DNA of 16,326 bases, from the NCBI GenBank assembly GCA_025769875.1, contig JAGFNK010001020.1, forward strand, positions 1 to 16,326, written 5' to 3'. This DNA comes from Russula earlei (taxonomy: Eukaryota > Basidiomycota > Agaricomycetes > Russulales > Russulaceae). This document shows, piece by piece, positions 1-9,105 of the stretch. Both the position numbers and the translations under genes were made by a program. Under the pieces are notes generated by a model. It made no database searches and had not been told where the DNA came from. It was given only the letters and a program-made list of their open reading frames with translations. Every line of letters starts with the position of its first letter. Within the stretch, counting starts at the first letter, position 1.

Positions 1-330
1 CATAGCTGAGAACCAGTAGTATCCAAATACAGAAAGCGCAATTCAAGAATGTTACGAATGACTCACACGTGAGTCATTCTTTCCTAGTATCTGTCATGAA
101 TCAATAAGCAGTGACTAAGCTCTTACTGATCAAGATCAGTAGCAATCAGTAAGCCAACAGAATCAGTAAGCAATCACTAAGCCAAATCTGTAAGCAGATG
201 TGTGAGTAATCATAGATGAGTCAACAAACAAAAAACAGGTGACAGTCGGAGAACACGAGAATCCTAACAACAGGTGTGTTATTCCTTTTCATTTGTGCAC
301 TCTCTCTCATACTCTCTGGCCTTTCGTCAA
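1..330 (+). repeat. LTR-like U3/R segment cut by the window edge
   Basis: The first 250 bases carry many copies of AGTAAGC/ACTAAGC, and share AAGCTCTTACT followed by ATCA with bases around 16051-16066. Near 287-320 there is a CATTTGTG..CTCTC..CTGG block resembling the region just after the TATA box in the segments at 12196 and 16204. I infer a degraded member of the same LTR family. No TATA box or TG/CA end can be fixed here, so the boundaries are approximate. Confidence 0.4.
57..78. promoter_or_regulatory. Perfect dyad with two head-to-head TGACTCA boxes
   Basis: Ten-base arms (57-66 and 69-78) pair perfectly around a 2-nt spacer. Each arm contains the Gcn4/AP-1 type bZIP box, TGACTCA at 59-65 and TGAGTCA at 70-76. 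A third TGAGTCA lies at 217-223. Its position in an LTR U3-like region suggests a transcription-factor site, but binding is inferred from the motif alone. Confidence 0.45.
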
Positions 331-1394
331 GTGCTCGGGGGGGGAGAAATGGACATATGGAGCGACGACGAGACGCCACTTAGAACACGATACACAATGA
401 TGACGATGGCAATGGGCGCCAGTCCAAGAAGTGCACACATGAGAGCCAGAACAGTGCCGTGGAGAGGCGAGTATCTGACTGTAGTTCAAAAATATTAGTT
501 AGCGTTGATATGTGAAATATATATTGTTTCCTGACATTTGTGTGAATTTAAGTGCCTGAGTTGTGTATCATAACAATGTTGCAATCAGTAGAACATAAGC
601 ATGTGGTTGGCCTACATAGGTATGGTTGATGATGGGAAGAAATGTATATTTATGTTGTTGACATAACATTGTATGATTTATGTAGCATTGGTAGAAGAAA
701 TGTAGTCAATGGTGCTCTATATAACCCGGGTGGCAGCTATATAGAGTTTGGTGGTAGCTATGTAGGCATGAAACCTTGATGGTTGTAAAGTTGCTACAGA
801 TGCTATGGTATATAGCACTACATAGCCTTTTTGTTTTTTCCTGATGCAAGGGGTTCAAAGGGAGACATGGTAGAAAGCAAAAGCAAGATAAAGTGGGATA
901 GAGACAGAGGTTGTCAAGGGTGTTCAAGTAAGTGTTCTTGAACGATATATATCCTCCTTCGGCTATCCTTAGGTAAGCATATGAGTAATATACTCTGCTG
1001 TCAAAGAAATCATGGATGGAAGTGTAAGGTATGTGATCCAGCTGAGCATGAAATCACGTGCACTGTAAGTGGCATGACACATCATCTTCGAGTTATTCCC
1101 TATGCCCCCTTTCTTTCATCATCTCTTAGTCTAGATTCCTTTCATCATGCCTCCTGCCTCACTCACTGTATATAAACTGTCCTCCTACTCTAAGCAATAT
1201 AGAAGATCCTCTTTTGTGCTGCTCACATCAGTCTGCCTGCAAAAGCCAAGAAGCCAAATGACCATGCATGAGGTGCTTGCTCCCCTCTGTTCTTCTCTGT
1301 CCATACCCACCCTCAGATCAAGCCCACTGAACTCCACATGCCCCAACCTGGCATGCTACAGAAGTAATGAGGAAAGATCCTTGGTATGCAAAAT
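331..1394. other. No gene recognised
   Basis: About 1 kb without a convincing open reading frame. It holds a G8 tract near 339-346, a short diverged direct repeat around 728-768 (GGTGGCAGCTATATAG then GGTGGTAGCTATGTAG) and a TATATAA-type box near 1169-1175. It could be the 3' internal part of a degraded retroelement leading to the purine tract at 1395, but no gag, protease, reverse transcriptase or integrase motif is visible. Confidence 0.4.
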
Positions 1395-1410
1395 GATAGA
1401 TGGGGGGCAA
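1395..1410 (+). other. Candidate polypurine tract before a 3' LTR
   Basis: GATAGATGGGGGGCAA lies immediately before TGTCTC at 1411. A G-rich purine run ending next to a TG dinucleotide is the usual layout of the plus-strand primer site and 3' LTR start in Ty3/gypsy-type elements. No coding region confirms it. Confidence 0.45.
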
Positions 1411-2034
1411 TGTCTCTAAGTGATGATGTATGGATGAGTTGAATAAGTAATGGAGTCAACCAAAGGGGAAGTCTATGTCTGGAGGATGTATACCTATGGA
1501 GCTACACACCTCAAAGGCCACTAGGTTAAACTGTTTGACGAGGTTGGTGTTGGTAGGCAGTACCGCAAAAGTGTGGGCGGTCTTGGCCCTGAAAGGGGAA
1601 ACAAAGGTGTTGGTGAATGGTCACTGAAGTAAGTGTCTTATAGTAGGGATGGAAGAAAGGGCATTGCATCAGCCTGCTTCATCCAAAGGGTGCCAGTGTT
1701 CAAGTTCATTCTGTTGGTGTTACACCATTTTCCTTTTACGTTTACCTCTTACCTTTTGCTATGGACTGCTTGCTTTCATATGTCCCTTTGCTTATTAGTC
1801 TCGTGATCTCTTACATCTTGTGATCCCTTCTGTGTTATCATATGATCCATACATGTCCAGGTAACACTGGATTGCTGTTACTTTCCCTTTGTTTGGTTCT
1901 CTTTCCATTTATATTCACTTCTTAGTTTTGACTGTGCAATGCTGCGCACCTACTGTGCAATGCTGCACACCTACTGTGCAGCACAGTTACTTGGTTCTGA
2001 CTCATTCATGGCCTCATTCCTATGACTCCTCACA
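1411..2034 (+). mobile_element. Candidate LTR of a second family (TG...CA, about 624 bp)
   Basis: The segment starts TGTCTC right after the purine tract and ends CTCACA exactly where recognisable PA2G4 coding homology begins at 2036. It contains no gene, is T-rich in its second half, and holds a 21-bp tandem repeat. I infer a 3' LTR, or a solo LTR, whose insertion or recombination truncated the PA2G4 gene. The partner LTR and target duplication would lie left of the window or are lost, so this is not proven. Confidence 0.45.
1931..1980 (+). repeat. 21-bp tandem repeat, 2.4 copies
   Basis: Unit copies at 1931-1951 and 1952-1972 differ at one base, and a partial copy covers 1973-1980. Each unit begins ACTGTGCAATGCTGC. 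It lies inside the candidate LTR. Confidence 0.8.
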
Positions 2035-2035
2035 G

Positions 2036-2664
2036 CGCGTCCACACGACGGCCCGTCATGGAGCTCTCTGGCGTCACCCCGACGACGATCGTCTCGGCCG
2101 CGATCGCGGCGAAGTCGTTGATGTACGCGCCCAGGTGCAGCTTCACCATCTCGCCCTTGGCGAGCTTCTGTGACGATAGTGGATCCGAGCTGCGTGTGCG
2201 AGAGGAGCGGAACGGGGGGGGGAGAGGTTTTTGGTTCGGGAGGAGGAATCGCACGGGATGGATAACGCAGCAGAGGAAGAGTGAGGTGAGGGAACAAAAA
2301 GAGAGAAAAATAAAAGAGACGCACGACAGTGGCGAAAAGTGCGCGACGCAGTTGTTCACCGATATGGACGTCGGGAGAGCAAGTCCTGCATCAACACAAA
2401 CGGGAGAAAGCGAAAATCAACAAAGAAAAAAAAAACAAGCAAAGGCGGTTTGAATCGGGACGGGCAATCAACTGCTCGTGGTTCACAAAGTTTTCGCGCA
2501 GGAGGGGAGGGGGGGAGTTCTGGGAGGGATGCACGAACCCCTTCACGGACTTGTTGTACACGGCTGCGGTGCCCTCTTCGATAAGTTTGTCGCCCTCGGC
2601 GCAGAGATCGAAGACGCTTGTGCCGTCAACATTCACCGCGACATTGACGATGTCGGCCGCACCG
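2036..2664 (-). pseudogene. Truncated PA2G4/Ebp1-like (M24 fold, non-peptidase) N-terminal fragment
   Basis: PA2G4/Ebp1 (fission yeast Cdb4 is a relative) is a ribosome- and nucleic-acid-associated member of the M24 methionine-aminopeptidase fold. Read on the minus strand, three exon-like blocks match the family in order: AADIVN...VDGTSVFDLCAEGDKLIEEG...NKSVKG (about 2664-2538), LALPTSISVNNCVAHFSPL (2385-2325), and KLAKGEMVKLHLGAYINDF...ETIVVG...TGRRVDA (2189-2036). The intron between blocks 2 and 3 (2324-2190, GTGCGT...GCAG) keeps frame. The intron between blocks 1 and 2 does not: the only good donor (GTTCGT) and acceptor (GCAG at 2386) leave the frame off by one. Block 1 also seems to lack several residues on both sides of the ADIVN motif. 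Homology stops at 2036 against the candidate LTR, so most of the catalytic-fold domain and the C-terminus are absent. No start codon can be assigned. I infer a dead fragment. Confidence 0.8.
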
Positions 2665-2689
2665 TTGTCCGGACTGAGCAGTGATGTCT

Positions 2690-2914
2690 GGGTGGTAGAA
2701 GCTTCGACCGTTGGACTAGTGGTGGGGGATGGGGTAACCAGTAACGTTGATGGGCGGCGGGAGGTCGACCCTGAGATTCTTGAGATGGTAGTGTACAGCG
2801 AGTTTGCCGCCGAGCTTTCCCGTACGGGACGCGGGCAGCTTGGGCAGCAGACTCGGACTGAGACAGTGCAGCCTCTGCTGGGGAAGGAGCACCAAAGATC
2901 TTGCCGAGGCCCAT
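2690..2914 (-). other. Possible unidentified coding fragment with a frameshift
   Basis: Upstream of the PA2G4 fragment on the minus strand, a frame from ATG at 2914 reads MGLGKIFGAPSPAEAAL and continues to RVPYGK. One base out of frame, the reading resumes as KLGGKLAVHYHLKNL and runs to a stop after TGYPIPHH. The amino-acid texture is protein-like and GC content is high, but I do not recognise the family. It may be another gene fragment or chance. Confidence 0.2.
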
Positions 2915-2919
2915 GAGTA

Positions 2920-2940
2920 GCCAGCCGGTGGGACACCTTA
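2920..2940. repeat. Left arm of a 21-bp inverted repeat
   Basis: Perfect inverted match to 3791-3811. If an 11-bp insertion (about 2911-2920) is discounted, the match extends outward into CGAGGC. No matching target duplication is visible outside the arms. Confidence 0.85.
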
Positions 2941-3067
2941 AGGAAAGTTCTTCAACTACTCAGTAGTTGATGATCAATTCTAGTGGAGCATCACGGGGCC
3001 GCTTTCCCCATCGTCGACATTGATCCGGCCATCCATGCGCTCTCAGCTGGCGGAGCATTAGCCAAGG

Positions 3068-3074
3068 TATAAAA
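3068..3074 (+). promoter_or_regulatory. TATA box of the EF-hand gene
   Basis: TATAAAA lies 154 bases before the ATG at 3228, a plausible core-promoter spacing for a fungal gene. The intervening leader is rich in pyrimidine and AAC-type sequence and ends CAACAATG at the start codon. Confidence 0.5.
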
Positions 3075-3227
3075 TCATGCCTACGATGACAATTTCTCTC
3101 CAGCTGTGCTCCCAAACTAGTTGGTACTGGTACCGACGACTTTCTAAACTTTACTTACCCCACTGTCTTTCAAACTTCGACTCGACGACTTCCATTCAAC
3201 AATTCATATCCTCGTTCATAAATAACA

Positions 3228-3793
3228 ATGCGACATGTTTTGGCCATCTTCTGCCTTGGAGTTGGCATCGCTCCATTGTTCGCGCATGCTTCAGGGTACG
3301 CCAACCTCTTCAGTCCTCGTTCTCCCCTGAAATTGACGTCACCTCGCAGAACTCAGAAGCCTGGAGAGCTTAAGCCGCCTGATAAGCATGCCTCGAAAGA
3401 TCATGAAGACCCTAACGACGAAGCTGAATAATAATATGGTACGCCAACCTCTTCAGTCCTCTTTCTCCCCTGAAATTGACGTTACCTCGCAGATTCGACA
3501 AGGAAGGGTACAACGGGCCTACAAGGCATAAAATGGAGATGGAACGCTTAGGGAGGAATTTCAATCGCCTGAATAAGGATAGAGACGGCAAATTCGACAA
3601 GGTTGACAAACTCAAACTCGAAAATGGCCATCCCGGAATTGACGATTTCGAATATGACACGATTAGAAAGGAATATGGTAATTCCGTAAAATCAACGCTT
3701 ACTGATGCGTCTTCCTTGCAAAGTCATCACTCAAGCGAAGGAATTGTATCTTTGTTGAACGCTTTGGAAAAGGCGGATAAGGGCCATTATTAA
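3228..3793 (+). CDS. Small secreted EF-hand protein with duplicated introns
   Basis: Exon 1 (3228-3295) encodes a signal peptide starting MRHVLAIFCLGVGIAPLF and ending near AHASG. Exon 3 (3493-3793) continues FDKEGYNGPTRHK and contains one good EF-hand loop, NKDRDGKFDKVD, with N/D/D/D ligands at positions 1, 3, 5 and 9 and Asp at 12. Joining exon 1 directly to exon 3 (one 197-nt intron, 3296-3492) is phase-correct and gives 122 residues. Between them lies an 89-nt cassette (3350-3438), flanked on each side by an almost identical 54-nt intron. Including the cassette stays open for 26 further codons and stops at TAA 3429-3431, giving a secreted peptide of about 49 residues without an EF-hand. 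Secretion and calcium binding are inferred from motifs. The TAA at 3791 is the first codon of the right inverted-repeat arm. I do not recognise a named family. Confidence 0.7.
3296..3349 (+). repeat. 54-nt intron, copy 1
   Basis: Begins GTACGC and ends CGCAG, with a TTGAC branch-point-like site about 15 nt before the end. It matches copy 2 (3439-3492) at 52 of 54 positions. The shared sequence covers the intron plus a single preceding G; the flanking exons are unrelated. Confidence 0.8.
3439..3492 (+). repeat. 54-nt intron, copy 2
   Basis: Same boundaries and signals as copy 1; the two differences are G/T and C/T. Its acceptor joins the EF-hand exon. Its donor follows TAATAATATG, so an mRNA using both introns would already have stopped in the cassette. 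Confidence 0.8.
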
Positions 3794-3811
3794 GGTGTCC
3801 CACCGGCTGGC
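3791..3811. repeat. Right arm of the 21-bp inverted repeat
   Basis: Perfect reverse complement of 2920-2940. It begins with the stop codon of the EF-hand gene, so the gene's last codon and the repeat coincide. Confidence 0.85.
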
Positions 3812-4993
3812 CTCGGGAATCAGCAGGTCCCACAGGCGCTCTCGCTTCCTCTCTCAACTGTCCTCTCTCCTTTCCTCTCTACTCCATCCCTTCGACCGGC
3901 CTCCACCCCTTGCATCAAGACTCCGTGCCACGCCCCTCACACGCCCATCCTCGATCGCGATCGCTACCTCACCGGCGTACGCGAGGGCTTGCGGCCCTTA
4001 GCTCGCCTCGTTTCGCCTTCCTCGCCGCGTCGCGCTCTCCTCAAGAACAGCCGATGGGTCTTACTTGGTTTGGTAGCAGTCTAAGATAAATGTCAGAGCT
4101 TTCGACACGTTGACTAGTATGAAATATATACGAGGCTTACCTCACCGAACCCGGGCCCTCCGCACTACAGAGCCTGCTGCCCTTGCGACCTCTAGTAACA
4201 GGCACTCAAAGCACGTCCCTCTGCTCTAGCACTAGCATCGGGGCCCGAATCCTCCAGTGAAGTATTGTTTGCGCTTTTCATGGTGGTGCTCCATTCTTTT
4301 GATGCGCCGTGTTGCATGAAACCACACATACGTCCGAGTCGTCCGGGGAGCTGAGTGTGATTGGTACCCGATGCCAATCAATGCGTCGAAACTCGCGCCT
4401 CAGGCGGTTCCCTGTCCCCTTTCGACCAATTTTCATTCGTCTACGACATCTAAGACTGACCCACCCACCCGCAACGCACTCTCGTTTCCTTTTCAGAGGT
4501 TTCGAAAATAAACTCATTTCCTTGGACCCGACGAACTCGGATATCTTAACGAAACATGACATCACAGATGTCGATGTAGAAGTTGAGCTCATACGATAGA
4601 TGTGTCTTTTTCTCGGCGCGCACGCAGCCCTGTGAAGTTGCTGCTTCAAGTTTGAAGGATGCTGACAGGCGTTCGCACTGACTCGGCATGCAGAACTGCC
4701 TGCATTCCATACAAAGGGTGGGTGGGGCAATCCCATGAGCAAGGGATATCATGAAAGGCAAGCGTTGTTATCGAACGGGAACCGACGAAACATCCAGAAA
4801 GCAACAAGTACACATGTACCCGATTGACTCATACATCGATACCGTACCATCAGAGCTGAGGGTCATGACGTCCAAAAAGATCCATCTCAAACATCAGCCA
4901 CTTCGAGTATGATCACTACCTTACAACGACGAGCGAACTCCGGGTTTCATGCTGACCAGCGAATCGCCGAAGATTCCCTGCTGCTGATTGGAT
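3812..4993. other. No convincing gene; one possible terminal exon at 4495-4599
   Basis: Open frames here are short, cysteine- or serine-rich and without family texture. The best exon-like piece follows a branch/acceptor pattern (CTAAGACTGAC...TTTTCAG ending at 4494) and reads GFENKLISLDPTNSDILTKH before stopping at TAG 4597-4599. I cannot find a matching upstream exon or name a family, so it is not called as a gene. Confidence 0.3.
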
Positions 4994-5035
4994 GGGAGCA
5001 GGGATTTGGGAGCAGGGATCTGGGAGCAGGGATCT
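4994..5035 (+). repeat. 14-bp minisatellite, three copies
   Basis: GGGAGCAGGGATYT repeats at 4994, 5008 and 5022 with one substitution in the first copy, followed by a partial GGGATC at 5036. Confidence 0.85.
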
Positions 5036-5944
5036 GGGATCATGGACCACCGCTTGGGCAGGGACTGGTGGGACATGATAAGGAACGTAGCCAAAATGGA
5101 CATGTCCTATGGCAAAATATCCGACCCGAGTTGGACATGTATGTAGAAAACATGAGCTGGTACGTACTGGAACATTGGGTCGTGCTTGCACATGACATCT
5201 TGGGCATGTCCCATATCGGAGAACATGTATTCAACTGCAGAGTCCTAATACCACAGAGTCATTGGTGAAAAGGGGTTCAGCCTCAGTTAGATAGACGTTA
5301 CTGACATGTAGTGATAGAGGCCATAATCCACCATGACATTATAGGCCAGGTCGAGGCGGCGCCGGTCTCACTTATATCCTACCCTGCCTACCGACATTTC
5401 GGATTTCCTGAGGCAAATTCTCCCAATGGACTTCAATTTGGCTGGTGGGAGCAGCGGGCAAGACCTGACGAGGGAAGATTGATAGATAAGCGAGATTGAA
5501 ACATGCTGGTGTTAATGGCTGACCCCAGGATTCTGCAGTGCAAGGCTCCGTGGCTAGCGTGGAACGGAAGGAAACGCATCCCTGGGAAAGTGATTGGCTT
5601 GCTGCGCTTCGGCACGTGCCAGTGCTATCTGAGTTGGATGGTATATAACTGGACTTGATGAAGGGGACTTTTGTCGAATTGCGATTTGGGGATCGTGCCA
5701 GTGGAATCGAGGTCGTCTTCATAGGAGAGACGCTGTGTAAATGATCGAGGGAACGGCCGCCCAGAGTGGTAAGCGCCAGAGAAGAGGACCGTCGCTCAGC
5801 GGAAAGCGACCGACGCAATGACAGACCGTTGTTGGCTATCGGAGATGGTAAATACCACAAAAAGTACGGTAAACTAGAGAGATGGCAAACGGGAACGTTC
5901 AACACCGCGAGTCGCCTGTATAAGTTGGAGGTAGTTCTCACGTC
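5036..5944. other. No convincing gene
   Basis: The 630-base minus-strand open frame at 5372-6001 is serine/arginine-rich and lacks recognisable motifs beyond its first 15-20 codons, which belong to the aquaporin-like remnant. Several GACATG-type elements occur at 5073-5205, including the palindrome GGACATGTCC at 5098-5107. I see nothing else to annotate. Confidence 0.4.
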
Positions 5945-6228
5945 GTCGAAAAAGCGGTGGGTTGATGACGTGTAGGTGAGCTGCTTACCTGTCAGAAACA
6001 CGGGCGAGAGAAAGAGGAAAAACCAACTGGGTAGGTGGAGAAGAGCCCAGCACTTTGTGGAGCGTATGCTGACCGTTTCCGCCCTCGAATATATTCATTC
6101 CTTCCGAAGTAATGGACGAAAACTATGGGTGCTCCCACCCATGCGCCGATAAGCTGAGCGAAAATGTAGGTGACCGCCGGCCTTGAACAATGAGCGCCTG
6201 CGGATGATAGCCACGCAGAGCATATCAC
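5945..6228 (-). pseudogene. Aquaporin/aquaglyceroporin (MIP family) remnant
   Basis: MIP proteins are six-helix membrane channels for water or glycerol. On the minus strand, the frame from about 6182 reads TYIFAQLIGAWVGAPIVFVH and then SAGLFSTYP. This matches the fungal MIP segment where the fourth-helix IFAQLxGAxxGA pattern is followed by a loop and GLFATYP. A possible 44-nt intron after STYP leads to QLTYTSSTHRFFDD, like the FFDEF segment that follows in the family. Just upstream, GAHCSRPAVT resembles the first half-helix GxHxNPAVT, but the NPA box is altered and the roughly 15 residues that normally separate it from IFAQL are absent. I cannot find the second NPA box (NPARD) downstream. The gene is therefore short at both ends and probably dead. 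Confidence 0.55.
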
Positions 6229-6507
6229 CTACCAATTAGTCTCTGCCATGATGTTCGGACGGGTCGGAGAGTCACACAATGTCACTGGCTTGTTTATAAC
6301 TCCGCCGAGCCAATGTAACTCCGCTCGGCAAGTGCTAATGTGTGCAATGTACGCTACTCAGTTGTACCAATTGTAGATATCAATTAGATGACCTCTAAGT
6401 GTGATAAGATTCAATCAAAAGAGTGATTTTGACAAAACAAGGGGCTGAATGTCATTACTGTCGTTTTCACGTGACCTTGCACTTGCCATTTTTGGATGTC
6501 ATTTCAA

Positions 6508-6830
6508 GTGCAAAATTAAAACTGCTATATCTCAACAGTTTCTCAACAGATTGCCTTGAAACTATGCCAGTAGAACCTTATATACTATATCTAGGTGCAG
6601 CAAAAATATGGGAGTCTAATATTCAGTTCTTGAGATGTCAATTTTCAGGTGCTGACATGAGTGCAAAACTTTGAACTGCCATATCTCAACTGTTTCTCAA
6701 CAGATTTACTTGAAACTTTGACAGTGGGATCTCATCTCCTGTATCTAGGTGCTGCTCAAGAGTTGGGGCATAATTACCAGTTCTTGAAGTTTCAATTTTT
6801 GGGTGCAATCTGAGTGTGAAATTATGAACT
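6508..6830 (+). repeat. 153-bp tandem repeat, two copies plus a partial third
   Basis: Copies start at 6508, 6661 and 6814, an exact 153-base period. Landmarks shared by the first two are GTGCAAAA, ATATCTCAAC, TTTCTCAACAGATT, TTGAAACT, ATATCTAGGTGC or its variant, and AGTTCTTGA. Copies differ by scattered substitutions. The third copy is cut after about 17 bases by the hAT terminus at 6831. A weak partial copy may precede 6508. Confidence 0.75.
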
Positions 6831-6965
6831 AGGGCTGCCAACTGTACCATATACAGCTATGGCTGTACTTGATATGGTATGTATACAGCTACTATCTGTA
6901 CTGTTACCCATACCATATGCTTCCACTTCAGCAGCCTATATGGTATGGTACAGGGTAGAAGATGG
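6831..6965. repeat. hAT left terminal and subterminal region
   Basis: Begins TAGGGCTGCCAACTGTACC, then contains several direct and inverted versions of TATGGTAC/GTACCATA, such as CATACCATATG and TATGGTATGGTACAG. Such clustered subterminal motifs typically bind hAT transposase. Confidence 0.65.
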
Positions 6966-7038
6966 CTGTAATACGGCATTATGGGTTATTACAGTCAAGG
7001 AAAATTTGATTAAACTCAATGAATGACAATGATATCTA

Positions 7039-8811
7039 TTATTCATTACCTATAACCATAAGGTCATCAATGGTGCGTCGCATAACATGCAAGTGCTGCT
7101 TGACAAGCATCAATGTCTGGATAGTCTCTGGATGTAGGCTGGCTCTTCGTAATGAGATGGCGTCTCGCCCACCCAAAAAATATTCTTTCAACAGCAACAG
7201 CAGAACCTGCAGTTTTTGTTTTCAACTTAAGTGTTGACATAAACAGGTATCAATGAAATTCTAACCTGGAATTGCCAAGAGATCCTGAGCAAAGACAAAA
7301 AGATCTGGAAATTGTGAGCATCATCCAACCCACCAGCTAACAGGATCACAGGAATCAAAGTCCCCATGGGGGAGCCTAAAGTACTCCTCAAGCTGGTCCC
7401 TTCTTGCACTGGCATGCTTCTTGTATTGGGCAGTAAATTTGACCTTTTGTGGAGACTCATTGCGAGACTGTGAGCAAGTCTTTGATGGACTAGTGGAATG
7501 GGGATGATCATGGACAGGTGGCGCAACATATTTTCCTGCATAATTCTCCTGGAAACAGTTGTTGAGTGATACCTTCACAGAATCCAGATAGTCAGCAAGG
7601 ATGTTGTCATCAGCGTAATCAGATTTCATTTCTTCATATGAGATGCGAGGATCAAGCACTAAGTATAGCACATAAGTTTAGGTGTGCAGAAAAAGGGCAG
7701 AAATTCCACATACATGCAGCCCAAGTATACAACAGTGACTCATCAAACTTATAGTAGTAGTCACTCAGCTTGCAGTGTGCATCTGTGAGACCAAGTATGA
7801 GCTCAGGTGAAGTTGACAATGGAAGATGAGTAAGAATATATTTGATTTGCTCTTGAAGCCCTTGGAAGATTGCGTGCGTGCTTGAGAGTGTGGGATGATG
7901 TGTAGCTGACATTTGAGTAGTTGCTGAATGGAAGGACTTAAGCCATCCTGCAACCAAAGTGATACCTTCCCAGTCCTCCTCAGAGAGTTTGTAATCACAC
8001 AGATCATGGCAGCATGCAACATAAGTGTCGATGACTTCATGATAATCAAGAGCTTGACCTGGGCTTAATTGTAAGCTAAGTGACCATAAATAAGACAATT
8101 GGAACATACGAAGCATCTGGTGAGTTGATGACCAGTGAGTTCTAACATCCAGTATAAGCATCAGTGCCTGTTCAGAGGAGTTGCTATCCTTCAGACGTTG
8201 ATGGACAGCAACCTCCCTCAGCCAGGCCTGGTGTCATTGTGGACTAGAGTTATGAAGCTGTTGAAAAGATGGGATGTGTTTGTTAGGCTATGCTGTGTGT
8301 TGTCGTATAGTTGTGCTGACAATACCTTGTCAATTGATGGTGACACCACTATTACAGCTTCTTCTGTGTCTTCTTCCTCATTGGCTATACCTGCATCATC
8401 ATGCTCACAAGAAACAGGAGCTGTGACTGTGCCTTGATAATTGCCACTTCGTCCAGCAGCTTTCCAACTGTCTGACTTTGAGATTGCACCAATTCCTTCA
8501 AGAAGCTGTATACTGTCATTCAGATTTGAGTGTAAGAAAAATAAGATCATTGACGTACTTTCAGTGCTGCCAAGTGACAGGTATGGGGCATGCATTGAAG
8601 TCAGGCATGTTTGGCAGAGAACTTGATACCTGCTGCTTCATACCGAGCCTTGATACCATCGACCAACATGTCATTGTTCGTGGCATTATCCATGATGAAC
8701 GCAATGACCCACCCAATGAGACCATAAATCTCTAATGTCTTCCAAAGTACCTCTGCCATGTTTTCACCTGAGTGCTCCCCTACAAGCTCTCAGAAATTAA
8801 TGAGTAGCTCC
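7039..8811 (-). pseudogene. hAT transposase, C-terminal half (catalytic end and dimerisation domain)
   Basis: In coding order, the frame reads ELVGEHSGENMAEVLWKTL, IMDNATNND, CMPHTCHLAALK, LLEGIGAISKSDSWKAAGRS, SSPQ-HQAWLREV and LILDVRTHW. It then reads ALLDPRISYEEM and the C-terminal dimerisation (hATC) part LEEYFRLPHGDFDSCDPVSW, FPDLFVFAQDLLAIPG and AVAVERIF, ending near TAA 7039-7041. Three introns splice cleanly: 8506-8558 (GTACGT), 7659-7713 (GTATGT) and 7207-7265. Lesions are in-frame TGA at 8790-8792, 8601-8603, 8234-8236 and 7321-7323, a frame change near 8250, and a one-base insertion near 7180 in the GGRDAIS block. All four stops are TGA where arginine would fit. The N-terminal half lies at 12532-14205 beyond the inserted LTR. 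The protein would have cut and rejoined the hAT ends; this copy cannot make it. Confidence 0.88.
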
Positions 8812-8816
8812 TCTGT
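8812..8816 (+). repeat. Target-site duplication (left) of the solo LTR
   Basis: TCTGT, repeated at 12532-12536. It lies inside the hAT transposase gene. Confidence 0.85.
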
Positions 8817-9105
8817 TGACAAATCAGAATGTTATGAACCAAGGCCAAGTCCTGGCCATATATTGTCCTATTTCACTCAAGAGAGACCTCTCTCACTTTG
8901 CATTGCCAACTCACTTCCGTTTCTTGGGCTACCCCTCCTGCAGTGCAAGATATTGCTATTGCAAAGGCACTATAACATGACCAGGCACCTGTTTCCTAAT
9001 CGGGTAATTATCGCGAGGCAGCCACATGGCCACCCAGCCACCAAGAACCCAAAACAGCAGCACAAACTCCTAGAATCTGTTGCATAACTCATCTGACATC
9101 ATCAA

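Noticed and set aside
2022..2916. Long plus-strand frames (143 and 195 codons)
   Set aside because: They are antisense to the PA2G4-like blocks, which show clear family motifs on the minus strand.
3436..3498. ATG at 3436-3438 as a start for the EF-hand exon
   Set aside because: Splicing from this ATG over intron 2 puts the EF-hand exon out of frame, whereas exon 1 joins it in phase.
4278..4742. Minus-strand frame of 154 codons and overlapping plus-strand frame
   Set aside because: Neither has domain texture, and they overlap each other. Only a possible terminal exon at 4495-4599 was kept as a weak note.
4909..5268. Plus-strand frame of 119 codons
   Set aside because: Much of it translates the 14-bp minisatellite (GxGSRDLGAG-like), and all three frames stay open over the repeat.
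5372..6001. Minus-strand open frame of 209 codons
   Set aside because: Only the first 15-20 codons match anything (the aquaporin-like FFDD segment). The rest is Ser/Arg-rich without motifs and competes with open frames on the other strand.
8135..9087. Plus-strand frames of 60-109 codons
   Set aside because: They are antisense to the hAT transposase or lie in the solo LTR, and have no family resemblance.
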